Assembly (NCBI GenBank): GCA_033675545.1
Contig: JAWDGP010002021.1
Span: 62,001-126,000 of the forward strand
Source: Elysia crispata
Taxonomy: Eukaryota > Mollusca > Gastropoda > Plakobranchidae
Reading direction: 5' to 3'
DNA length: 64,000 nucleotides
Part shown: piece by piece, positions 32,780 to 43,390 of the stretch
Layout: each line of letters starts with the position of its first letter
Numbering within the stretch: position 1 is the first letter of the stretch
Position numbers and translations under genes: made by a program
The notes under the pieces: generated by a model
The model's database searches: none
The model's input: only the letters and a program-made list of their open reading frames with translations
Told to the model about the DNA's origin: nothing

Positions 32780-33570
32780 ACTTAAACAACTCAATATAGA
32801 CGGTCTTGCAACCTGTAATCTATCCGTATCACCAACAAAACAAGTAAACACCACCAAGAAAGAGATCTGCAAAAGCTTAAAAAACAACTACTGAACATAA
32901 CCATAGAGGCAAATAAAAAACAAAACAAAACACTGACTTTCTAGATTTGACCCTCGATTTAAAAAGAGATGCATAAACCCTACAAGAAACCGATAGCAAT
33001 GCGAGTTACACCAGCAAGTACAGCAATCACCCTGACTCCATCGTAAAGAACCTACCCAAACATGTATAAATTCGAAAAACGAGGAAGGCCAGCCCCACTC
33101 ACGGCGACGTGTGACGCACTCAAGATGACCGGATTCGACCAACCGTTACTTTTCAGCGATGAGATAAAATTAAAACATATCAACAAAGAGAAAAATTGAA
33201 AACGGAAGAGCAAAAAATAACTTGGTTTAATCCACAATTCAAAACAATTCAACATGAACGTTAAAACGATCATTGCGAGAAGCTTCGTCAATCTAATAGA
33301 CAAACACTTCTCCACAACGAACAAGCTTCATAAAATTATTAACAGAAGCACTTTACAAGTCAGCTACAGGTGTTTACTGGACGTAAAAAAAAAAAAAAAA
33401 TGACCACGCATCACAACAAATACAGACTTGTACTTGTTACAAGCACGCAACGAAAAGAAAGAAACACCGAACGAAGTAAAACTGCAACCGCGGCAAAAAG
33501 CAGGCTGCCCATTTAATAGAAACAGCCTGTGAAACAACACAATGAAAACAGAGCTCGACAATTAAGGAGC
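32780..33570 (+). mobile_element. Penelope-like retroelement remnant
   Basis: Pieces in several frames match the end of a Penelope-like RT: TKKEICKSLK, NITIEANKK, TFLDLTLDL, then the KITWFNPQF block, SFVNLIDKHFSTTNKLHKII and NRSTLQVSYRCL. The GIY-YIG endonuclease that should follow is not recognised. It is broken many times and old. Confidence 0.7.
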
Positions 33571-33597
33571 ATGGTTGGCCTACCTAGTAATAGCATA

Positions 33598-33598
<1 letters not shown>

Positions 33599-33639
<41 letters not shown>
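33599..33639. repeat. (TA)n(TG)n microsatellite
   Basis: About 16 bases of TA followed by about 24 of TG, directly after the Penelope-like remnant. Confidence 0.95.
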
Positions 33640-33979
33640 CTGCGAATGTGTGTGGGTGGTGTGGAGAAGGAGATGTACGGTCAACGTTAGCGTGCTCCTT
33701 GAGCTTCACCTACATCATTGATGTAGCATAAATTATTTTTAATTGAAATTTAAAATTTCAGTGCGAACAATTTGTTGGGTCACGCCACACTTAATTATTA
33801 TAATTTGTCGTTACCTCCGTCGTTTTACTGTAGTCTCTATCTTTGCTTTTCTCTCTTTTAAATATGTTTTTCTTGGCTATTAACTCTGCTTTTTTACCAC
33901 TCCCTCTTCACAAAACTCACAAAATAAGTCGCATTCACACCCTTTAACGATGGTCAGAGTGAAAGAGACGGAAAGAGGG

Positions 33980-33981
<2 letters not shown>

Positions 33982-34060
<79 letters not shown>

Positions 34061-34330
34061 TACAAAGAGAGGAATGCAGAGAGAATGGGAGAGGAGTTGA
34101 ACGAGAATGAGAGGGGGTAAAGATGCGATTAGGGGATAAGCGAGAAAGACTCAAAGAGGGGAAGAGGCGCTGAGTGATGGATACAGAGCGCGATGCAGAG
34201 AGAAGGGGAAAGAAAAGAAAAAGATGCAGAAAAAGAGACTTACAAGCAGGGAGATAAAGAGGAACAGACACGTAAAGTGTAATGCTAGAAGACAGAAATA
34301 GAGAGGGAGAGAGGGAGGGAGATCACTCTT
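33982..34330. repeat. (GA)n microsatellite with purine-rich flank
   Basis: A pure GA run at about 33984-34028 grades into GACAGA/GAGAGG repeats up to about 34320. The long Ser-Leu-rich frames on the minus strand come from this composition. Confidence 0.9.
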
Positions 34331-35750
34331 CCACTCCCCTTTCATCTTTATATCTCCATTCTTCTCATATCGTGCCGTTTGTACTCTGTGTTCTCTCTCT
34401 CGCTATTTTTAACTCCTCGTGAGTAATTTTTTTTTTTTAATTTTAGAGCGCTGGGATATAAAAACATAAAGACTAATATTTAAAATGCTTGAGTTTTAGT
34501 CATAGACTGGCGTCTGGCCCTGACAATAACAATTAAAAGCTTTAATGTTTTCTCATTTTTTTTTTACCCAATTCCTTACCCTCACTAAATATTCCTTTTT
34601 TAACATTTTGGGGTACATTTAACTCTTTAAAGAGAGAATTTAGTAATTTATACTGATCTGTCTCCTAAGGGAAAAAGACACCCCCTTGATTGCAAAGAGG
34701 AAACCCCTTATTTCACACTTTAGGGTTTAAGGCACCCCATGGTTTTTTCTTTGTATATTGTTAGTTTTTTCTGGTATTATTGGCTTGAAATTAATAATAT
34801 TTGGCAAGATCTCTCTTTTTGTGTGAATAAATAATCTGGGAACTTGTAAACTGACATTTCCTGATGATTGAAAACTCCAGATGCCATATTTTGAAAGTGC
34901 TTGTTACATCAATTTTTGAATCCATCAACTTACTTTGTGGGTAAGTAAGAAAGCCCTTTTTTTTTCAATTTTATTACAAAAACAAATGTTTTAGTCTTTA
35001 CCATATCCTGGACATTTTGATTTACCGATACTCTTAAAAAATACACGTACTATCCATCCAGTTTTCATTTGCTATTTGTTCATCCAGAAGAAAATAGCAG
35101 TTTCTAGTGGTTACCTTTATGTTTATTAATTTGAAACTTACACTTAAACTACGGTAATGGTGAAAATTCCTAGTGAATAGTTGCAAATGTGTAGGTAAAT
35201 ATAATTTGTTCCACGTTCATTACTTTCAGCTCCCCCTTGGCATGAAATCTCATCAGATGCATCCTTTACACCGATGCTTTTAGATGAAACCAGTCATGAC
35301 CCCTTTCAACCTTTTCCTGAGGCTGGGAATTATGCTGCTATTGTTAATAATGGTGATGTTTCTCACTGCCCTACTATTCATTCATATAGCTTTCCAAAAA
35401 CTTAATGAATTTTGCTTTACCAATCATAATGATACAGAAAACATAATGGTATTTCAGTACGTTCAATGCTGATAAGCCCACTTATCTCATTAGGAGAAGC
35501 TTTCCTATAAGTAAGTGCCAAAGATTAAATCAGGTAGCTATAAAATCACAAAAAAAAAAAAAAACAAGTTGCAAAAGGTACATTCATTGAATTGAACCTA
35601 CTGTATTTACATTTACAGTTCATTTTACCTATTCATACAGGACATAGTCATGAATTTTAGAGGCTCACTTATTTTGGAATTACTTTTTAAAATGCTATTG
35701 TACTAATTTTGATGCGGTTTCCTCAAATTAGGTAAAGTATAATTTTATAC
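34331..35750. other. AT-rich DNA with no gene seen
   Basis: Homopolymer T and A tracts only. The frame at 35284-35472 (+) encodes a hydrophobic stretch but has no start context, splice partner or known motif. Confidence 0.5.
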
Positions 35751-35920
35751 GTATTTGATTGCAAAGGTTCGGACAACCACGTTTAGGACGAGGTAATGAG
35801 AATCAATAGGCTCGGAGAGATGAATGAGAATGACTTTATACTTGCAAACATGTACGCTGACAAAAATGTGGCTATAGGAGGGACACTTTTCCCACATAAG
35901 AGGATCCGTAAAGCCACTTA

Positions 35921-36667
35921 GTGCTCGTCGGACTACCAGACAGAAAATCAAATCGACCATACCTGCAGTCAACGGAAATTCAGGAGATCCCTCTACAAGA
36001 CGTCAGAGTTTACAGAGGAGCGAACGTGGCATCTGATCATCACCTCTTAATAAACGACGTCAAAGTGAATCTCAAGCACACGAGGAGAAACCAACCCGCG
36101 AGAATGCGCTACAAAGGTTCTCTGAAGGACAAAGAATTCACTGAGAAGTTCAAGATCTCTCTTGACAATAATTTCGAGACACTGCAGTACCTGTCAGAAC
36201 AGGAAATATTGTACGCAGACAAACTTTGGAACACTATGAGGAAAACATCTGGACAAGGGCATGCAAGGAAACTCTTGGTTGGACGAGCCAATCGCAGCAA
36301 AAAGAATGATATCTCTATCCACCCAACTGCTCGTAAAGGAAAGGAGGAAACTGAAATCAGTACTCAACAACCGCAACAAACGAGCTTCAAAATTCACAAA
36401 GCCCAAGAGGGATACAGCCACAAAAGTAGGGAAGTGAAACGAAGTGCACCACACGACAAAAGGAACTACTTTGAAGCTCTAGAGATGGAGGCTGAGGTTG
36501 CAGCTCCGAAAGGCAATTTTAAGGAGATGTGCAACATCACTCGCCAACTCTCGAGCAAATGTAGACATGCCAACAGACCTATACTGGACCAGGAAGAAAC
36601 AATTGAAAAGGTGAGCCCAACATTTCGAGAAACTTCTGAATCGGCTGATCTCGAGTACTGCACCTGA
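35921..36667 (+). pseudogene. LINE endonuclease end and linker, longest open piece
   Basis: A 248-codon frame. Residues 35-50 carry ASDHHLLINDVKVNL (catalytic SDH). The rest is the basic linker before the RT, with KRNYFEALEMEAEVAAPKGN and MCNITRQLSSKCR, a conserved block of this LINE type. The upstream endonuclease lies in another frame. Confidence 0.8.
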
Positions 36668-37002
36668 CATAGCCCCAGCTGAGGACGATCTAGAGGTGAG
36701 TTGTGAAACCCCGACAAAAGAAGAAATCAGACGAGCAGTTGGACTACTGAAAAGCTACAAAGCTGCAGACTCTGATGGATTTCCAGCGGAAGACCTTAAA
36801 GCGGACTTATTGACTTCAGTGTTCACTTTATATGCTGTTTTGGGAAATTTAGAAACAGAAGGTAGAGTATTTTGCAGGATTATTTTGTAGCGAAAAGAAC
36901 AGGCTGGATTTAGGTAAAGCAGGTCTTGAGCATACAGCAAGGATCGTTGTGGAGCAGTCAGTCGCGTGGAACTCATCCCTTTAAGTTGAACTAACTTATA
37001 TT

Positions 37003-37965
37003 TATAGATGTAGAGAAAGCATTCAACAACCAGGACCGCAGCACGTTAAGGAAGCTCCTCAGGCACCACGGAGTCCTAGACAAAATAATAGCACTGATTA
37101 AGGACATGTACGATGGAATGACCGGCAGAATGATCCACGAATCTCAACTATTTGAACCGTTTTACGTCAAAACAGGAGTGCGACAGGGCTGCCCCTTGTC
37201 ACCTCTTCTCTTCCTCCGCACAATTGACTGGATCATGAGAAAAGTGATAAGTGCTGGCTGAACACAACAAGCTTAGCATATTTTAACTACAGAACTAAAG
37301 ACGGCAAAAATATAGAAGAAGTTTAATTTTTTACTTATTTAGGAAGTAGGAAGTGTAGTCAACCACGAAGGAGGGACCGACGAAGACATTCAAACAAGAA
37401 TACAGAAGGCCAGAATTGCATTTTGGATGTTACCAAACGTTTGGAAATCAAAAGAAATCGGACAAATAAACCAACTGAAGCTTATTAACTCCCACGTTAA
37501 GTCAGTCCTGTTGTACGGATCGGAAACATGGCGGGCAACGAACACGGCAACTCAGAAGCTACAAACCTTCATTAATAGATCTATGCTAACATAAAATCCA
37601 TGGCGTGATAAAATGGACGTCACCAACGACGAACTCTTGAACAGGAGTGGACAACAACCGATTGGAGAAGACTTGATGAAATGGAGATGGATCAGGCATA
37701 CACTGAGAAATCCCCACTCAAGCATCACAAAGCATGCGCAGAAATCAGAAATGGAACCCGCAGGGCAAAAGGAAAAGAGGGAGATCTCGGAACACTAGGA
37801 GGAGGGATCTGGAGGCAGAAGTAGGACGTACTGGATGTTCTTGGGGACAAATAGAGCAGACAGAGGGCGATGGAGAGCGTTCGTTGGTGATCTATGATCC
37901 AGAAGGAACGAAAGGCTTTAATTTGATTGACCCTTACCAGACCCAAGTAATATCCTCATCAATAG
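37003..37965 (+). pseudogene. LINE reverse transcriptase and C-terminal part
   Basis: Motif A region IDVEKAFNNQDRS, motif B GVRQGCPLSP, then a direct jump to EGGTDEDIQTRIQKARIAFW with loss of the FADD motif. It continues with HVKSVLLYGSETW, FINRS, GEDLMKWRWIRHTLR and a basic tail (KRKRGRSRNTRRRDLEAE). Several frame changes. Confidence 0.8.
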
Positions 37966-38039
37966 AAAAATGGTTCGATTGTGTGGAGCAAGATCCCATT
38001 TGTACTAGTGAAAAGAACAACAAAAAATGTTTATAAACC

Positions 38040-39410
38040 TCTCAAATCTCGAGTCAAACACCCTAATAGTAGGGATTCCATAGCATCTGCATTTCACCTG
38101 ATTTTCAATAAAAATTGGTCACATACTTTGTGAAAATGACGCACAAAGAAAGATAAGTTGGAAACCCGTGGGCTTAAAGGAAATGAAAACACTTCTTGGT
38201 CTCTAAATAAATTTAGGAGCCTTTTGGGAAATATCAAAGATATAATATGGTAACATTGCTGACAATGTTGCCCTGTATTCAATGAGCATGAGACGCTTTA
38301 TTGAACTATGTGCAGCAAATAATTAATAACTTTTTAGATGTAAACTGTTGTCTAGTGTCTGCAGATATCAAATCTAGACTAAGATGCCTGTATGGTAGTA
38401 TCAGGTTAGCCCATCCTTACTGTTACTTCCCATTTAAAGCAAAAAATAAAACAAGTGAACATTATGCAATGAGTGGATTCACTCGAAGAAAGAAAGAAGA
38501 GGTATAGTTCAAAACAATATAAAATGTACTCACCTTCTCCTTCATTGTGTGAAAAGCGACCTGGGTAGATCTTTACACCTGAATGGCTACACATAAAATA
38601 AATTTAAAACAAGCAGTTATATCTCGCGGGATAGGGCTTATCACTATTTTAGATTGGTGCTTTGAGAAATGCTTCAAAGAACCCTAGACTGACCCGATTA
38701 TGCGGCAAAGTGCCACAGTGTTGCTGATAAAACTAGGCACTACAAGATCACACCAAAATAGTTTGAATGGAGAAAGAAGTGTGGACCTGGAGAATAAGCG
38801 GGAAAGTAAAGAAATTCTTGCTGCGTCACGGTTCAAATTCATTCCGGCACGACTGCAGCCTATCGAATAAAGCATAACGATCACAGCTTAACCTCCTACA
38901 GGAGCAACAGCTTTTACACACTGTCGAACTGTCCTAGTACCGCAACTTAGCGTTGCTCCAGGTGTTTTGTCAAGTTAAACACAGTCATGGCTCCTAGAGG
39001 TCTGAAATGTCAAGACAGCAGTCAAAAACGTTTAGTGCCTTTGATTAGCAAGCTAGCCCTAAGAGTTCGAGCTTCTGAGGGAGTGGGCACTTGTAGGCTC
39101 TTATATACAAGTGTATCAAGAATCATATACTTGAGCCTAAGGCACTCTGTTAAAAAAAAAAGTGTTATCAGAAAGTGGATATCTCAGAATAAGAAACTTG
39201 ATGTAGATAAACAGTTTGCAAAATTAAAAAAAAAAAAAAATCCACAAAACACAAGAAGAGAATTATGGAGAGGGGAATGGATAGACAAAGATAAAGATGC
39301 AGAGAGCTATTTATAACTAAGCGATAAGGAGCGGGGATAATTTGAATCTTTATTCCGGCCACAATCACAAAATAACCATTGCTAATCGTTGTTATTCAAG
39401 CTACCATTCA

Positions 39411-39445
<35 letters not shown>

Positions 39446-39500
39446 TAGGAAGATAAGTTTGATCAAGCGGTATGCCTCAAATTCGAGTCTTTTCCTTCAG
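38040..39500. other. No gene firmly seen
   Basis: Holds a minus-strand splice-bounded 53-base segment at 38534-38586 of doubtful meaning (see findings) and a (GA)n run at 39413-39441. Otherwise AT-rich DNA. Confidence 0.4.
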
Positions 39501-39509
39501 GACTGGTGC

Positions 39510-40175
39510 TGGCTACAAAGGAAGTTTATGAATAACAAACATGATTGCCTGTTCAAATGCGCAGGTGGAGAAGACATCAGCAGTGAAGAAATACAAACTT
39601 CACAAAAATAATAGTCTATTATCCTCATTTTGTTAAATGAAGGAGAGATCTCAAGCAAAAAAGTGAACTAAATCTAAGTGCAATCTTTTAAGCAGCCTTC
39701 TTTTCAGTTTATCTATCCACTGAGACCACAATGTTGTGCTGATGACTCATTACCCTGACAGATCGTGAGATACAGTTTAGTGCTCGACCTGATGTAGTGA
39801 AAAGTGCTCTCCAAAACAAGGTAAAAAAGTGCAACTGCTCAGATATCATTACAGAGGGAAAAAAATCTAGACCCTGATTTTTTCAAATTCACTAAGTTAC
39901 CCTGGATTGCTAAAGCTTATCATATATATTATTCTAAATCTAGTCACAATCTGTATTAGTCTATTACTCATGCAAGACATCTTAAGAGTGGGAAGTTAAA
40001 AAGTTGGCTTGACATGACTTGAATGTTTCTATTGTTCCTTGATGGCAAATGGTCGATACCTTAGGTAGTAAACAGTATAAAGTACGAATTGCTTGCAAAA
40101 GAAGCTGAAGTTTTGTTCACAAAAGCAAACGCCACCTCGGAAGTAAAGGTGAAGATATTGGCCCGGTTCTATGTA
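39510..40175. repeat. Dispersed copy of the unclassified 1.1-kb repeat
   Basis: Matches 30865-31560 in the same orientation. Shared landmarks are ATGATTGCCNGTTCAAATG, TTAGTGCTCGACCT (39777-39790) against CTAGTGCTCGACCT (31249-31262), GAAAAAGTGCTCTCCAA and the GCCNCCTCGGAA/GCCGCTCCGGAA end. Only the latter two thirds of the unit is present. Confidence 0.7.
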
Positions 40176-40936
40176 GGGCTCCGGACTCTAGGATTGATCC
40201 GAACTTCCACTAATCCCTCGCCAGTCTCTCTCTAGTCTGTTCTCAAAGTTAGGCGCGTTCTATGAAGAAATTTATGAACCTAATATCAAACTTTGTTTTA
40301 AAATGATGCTATTTAGGGGTGGGTCTACCTTGTCCTTACTTGAGTTAGGTGTACTAATTTCCGGCAAAAAGCAGCCATTGATCTAATTCTGTCGACAGCT
40401 CGAATTTAAATGGGTTTGTTTCTTCTTTCTTATTTACGTAATTTTCTATTGAAATGTGCCACAACAAAATTTCCACGTGATCTTTGTCATTAAATAGAAT
40501 AGTCTCACTGAAAACAATAAAAAGTGGACCTTTAAATAGACCATATTGTTCAAGATCCAATAGATAGTATAAAAGTATAAAAAGCGCTAGAATAGATCTA
40601 TATAATATAGTATCAACATTAATTTGCTCCGATTTGACACCTCTACAATACCAATACAAATCATAAATACTAAGTCGAAATCTTGTATTTATGCATTTAA
40701 TCCAGATAAGAACTGTTGAGGAAATACGGAGCATGCAATCTGTAATCAGACTTGCAGGCACACTTCCAGCGTATGCACTGTAATTGTTCTCGGGTAAACA
40801 CCATCAACAACATACTTTACAATGAAAGTATTTTAAAAATTGTGTATGAATATGCAGATTTCTCGGACATGCTTTCAACTCCTACAAGAAGCAGCAGTAG
40901 TAATTAGTTGTGATAACAGATGCGGGGGCAGCAGTA

Positions 40937-41017
40937 GTGGTGGTGGTTTCAGTAGTAGTAGTAGTAATAGTAGTAGTAGTAGTAGTAGTAGTTGTAGTAG
41001 CAACAGCAGCAGTAGAC

Positions 41018-41057
<40 letters not shown>

Positions 41058-41141
41058 CAGCAGTGGTAGTAGTATTAGTAGTAGTAATAATAATAGTAAT
41101 GGTTGTAGTAGTTGTAGCAACAGCAGTGGTAGTACTAGCAA
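40937..41141. repeat. (AGT)n trinucleotide microsatellite
   Basis: About 200 bases of AGT repeat with occasional AGC, AAT and TGT units. It produces poly-Ser, poly-Val and poly-Leu frames that are not genes. Confidence 0.97.
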
Positions 41142-41819
41142 CCTCAGAACAATATTTATAAGCGGATGAGAAAATAAAAAGTGTTACAGTCTTATTTGTT
41201 TTATTGCTGGGCTGGGTACAATATTCTTCATGAATGACACTTTACAGTGAATAATCATACCATTTGTTGATCTAACAATTAAATTCAATGCATAGAGATG
41301 GACCATAAAAGTGCTGTTCATGAACCTATGAAATTAGAACCCTAAAGATTGGTAATTTGCAGATAAGGGTCTAGGAAAGAAAACTAAAGTTTACAGAAAA
41401 ATATTAATGTTTACATTTTAGTCAAAACAGCCTTTTATTTTCATTCAAATATAGCGAGGCCAGCTGTTTTTCTAGCAAGTTTGAATAACACAAATGAAGA
41501 TCAACTCATCCAACTCCAAAACAAGTGTTGTCCACTTTATTAATGGAACCTAGAGGAAATGGTTCTTGAATATGGTTTTAAAGGCTCTAGATCCAGGTCC
41601 TTTCCACACAAGTTATTCTCCAAAACAGGCCAGAGGTAGACAGCAGTGAACCACGCCTTTGTATAAAGATATTACTCATGCCAACAATCAAAATCCAACC
41701 CAAAAGCTATGAAGTCATAATTATCTGCTGGATTGACAGAGGCAAACTCAGCCCTCCCATAACAAGCCATCATATAAATACCACAAGACTTCTTAGTTGT
41801 TGAAGACCTGTATAAATTT

Positions 41820-41965
41820 CATACAGTGAATAAGATTAAGATTTGCAACATTGATTAGACATTGTTGGAAGGGAAAGTAGAAAGGAAAAGTTGGAACTGA
41901 ATAGCAAAAATACATGCAGAAGTAATGTTCTTCAGTCAAAACAAGAAGTATCCACAGATCAACAT
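41820..41965 (+). mobile_element. Short RTE LINE fragment
   Basis: Nucleotides matching the RT post-YADD region of the two larger RTE copies: CAGAAGTAATGTTCTTCAGT and ATCCACAGATCAACATA correspond to 57087-57140 and to 18625-18680. Only about 150 bases are recognisable. Confidence 0.6.
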
Positions 41966-41999
41966 ACAGTGGAGGACGATTAGACTGAACATGGATCCC

Positions 42000-43390
42000 T
42001 TGAAATCAATAATTCCTCGAACTCATCCATTTGCCCCTTCTGGACAGGCAGCCAAGCCTTTTATTCCTAGTCATGAGCAAGAGTGACATCCCCTCTCCCG
42101 CCCCACCTCACTTTACTTTACTCTGATACACCCAGTTGTCTGTCTCTGCTTATGCTAGGTCTACCTGTCGCTAAGACTCCAAAGGTTTGTAACCAAGATT
42201 TGCTTGTTAGTAATGTTACACGTGCACAAGACATGGGTAATGATGCCATAAATTTGGATGGGGGCTTGGTGAAGCCAGGTAATTGTTCAGGCCCTCCCAT
42301 AACATGACTCTACTGGCCCTCCTGTACCATAACCCTACTTGCCAGATTTTCCCATTTCCCCAAGAGTGGTTCCTGCTAGTGAAGAGGTACTGTGATCCAT
42401 GTTTTGAAATTTAAACCAACCTCTACATTTTTCCTATGACAACCGTTTACAGCTGTTGGGTGCACAGCAAATACTGGTAGTCTGTGCCAACCCTACAGTG
42501 CAATTTTGTAAATCTTACCCTCCCCATCTGATCTCCCCTCAACCCCATTCCACTTCTAAATCCCACATCCCAGGCATTGATGAATCAGTGTGAGCACCTT
42601 GTCCTCCCTATAAAATACATTATCTCTAAGGTGCCCACACTGCTTCCCTCTACTGAAATGCCCTAAGTTGACGAGGAATGCAATGGTTTTCAGTTTTGGT
42701 CTGCGCCATTCATCACCATCCAATACACCTTTAACAAGATGCACACATGGGAGCACCAATCTGACCTACCCTTAATTTTGCACATGTTTAGTAGCTCCCC
42801 CATCCAAATTGGCTTCCTGAAGTCTTCATGCCTCCTTTGATCCCTGTAAAATTCCTCCCTTTCCCCATACCCATATCAAGACCGGCCATGTGTATCTCCG
42901 TGATAGATTTCTAATTTTGGTATCATGAAATTATCTTCATAATAGATACCTTGGTCTCATGAATATTTACCCCTAGCCTGATGATGATCCTGCTAAAACA
43001 TCCCCTTACTCACCCTTGTACCCATTTCAACCTGGTCCCACTTCTACAGAATAAAATGAGAACTCCTGCTGGGAAAACATTGCTCTTATACCCCCATGAC
43101 TGTAGGTGTAATCATTCCCATGGAGCCCCAAAGTTTCCACCACCTTTTCACTGATGTTGACAAAAGTGGCAGCAAACTTTGTCAGCAGATCCAGTGAAAG
43201 GGGCAAAACCACCCTAGAGCTCTAACCCTCCCTTTGAACATCAAACTCCTTTATCCCACATGTATATATCCCACTTTACCCTGATAAGATTCTTCTGCCG
43301 GGGAATCATCACCTGGATTCCGATGATCATGTTCCTTTCCCTTTGTTGCATGAATGGAATAACCACCCCATCTTCATGAAATAAAAGGTA
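42000..43390. other. C-rich island without recognisable genes
   Basis: Markedly more C on the plus strand than its neighbours, with many CCC(T/A) runs. The frames (42083-42307 +, 42556-42759 -, 43027-43212 -) are short and match no family. It may be an old unrecognised repeat. Confidence 0.4.

Larger units (their letters stand above)
35760..37965 (+). mobile_element. 5'-truncated LINE (endonuclease-reverse transcriptase type)
   Basis: Starts inside the endonuclease (GGTLFPHKRIRKAT at about 35878-35920, TENQIDH, VASDHHLLINDVKVNL at 36030-36080). An Arg/Lys-rich linker follows (one frame, 35921-36667), then RT with FIDVEKAFNNQDRSTLRKLL (about 37003) and GVRQGCPLSPLLF (about 37170-37215). The C-terminal part has YGSETWRATNT and WRWIRHTLRNPHSS. 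The stretch with the FADD active site is missing between about 37250 and 37330, so RT activity is lost. The type is common in molluscs and schistosomes; its clade is unresolved. Confidence 0.85.

Noticed and set aside
33880-34345. Ser/Leu-rich minus-strand frames of 60-105 codons
   Set aside because: Produced by the purine-rich GA tract.
40840-41169. Poly-Ser, poly-Val and poly-Leu open frames
   Set aside because: All arise from the (AGT)n repeat read in different frames.
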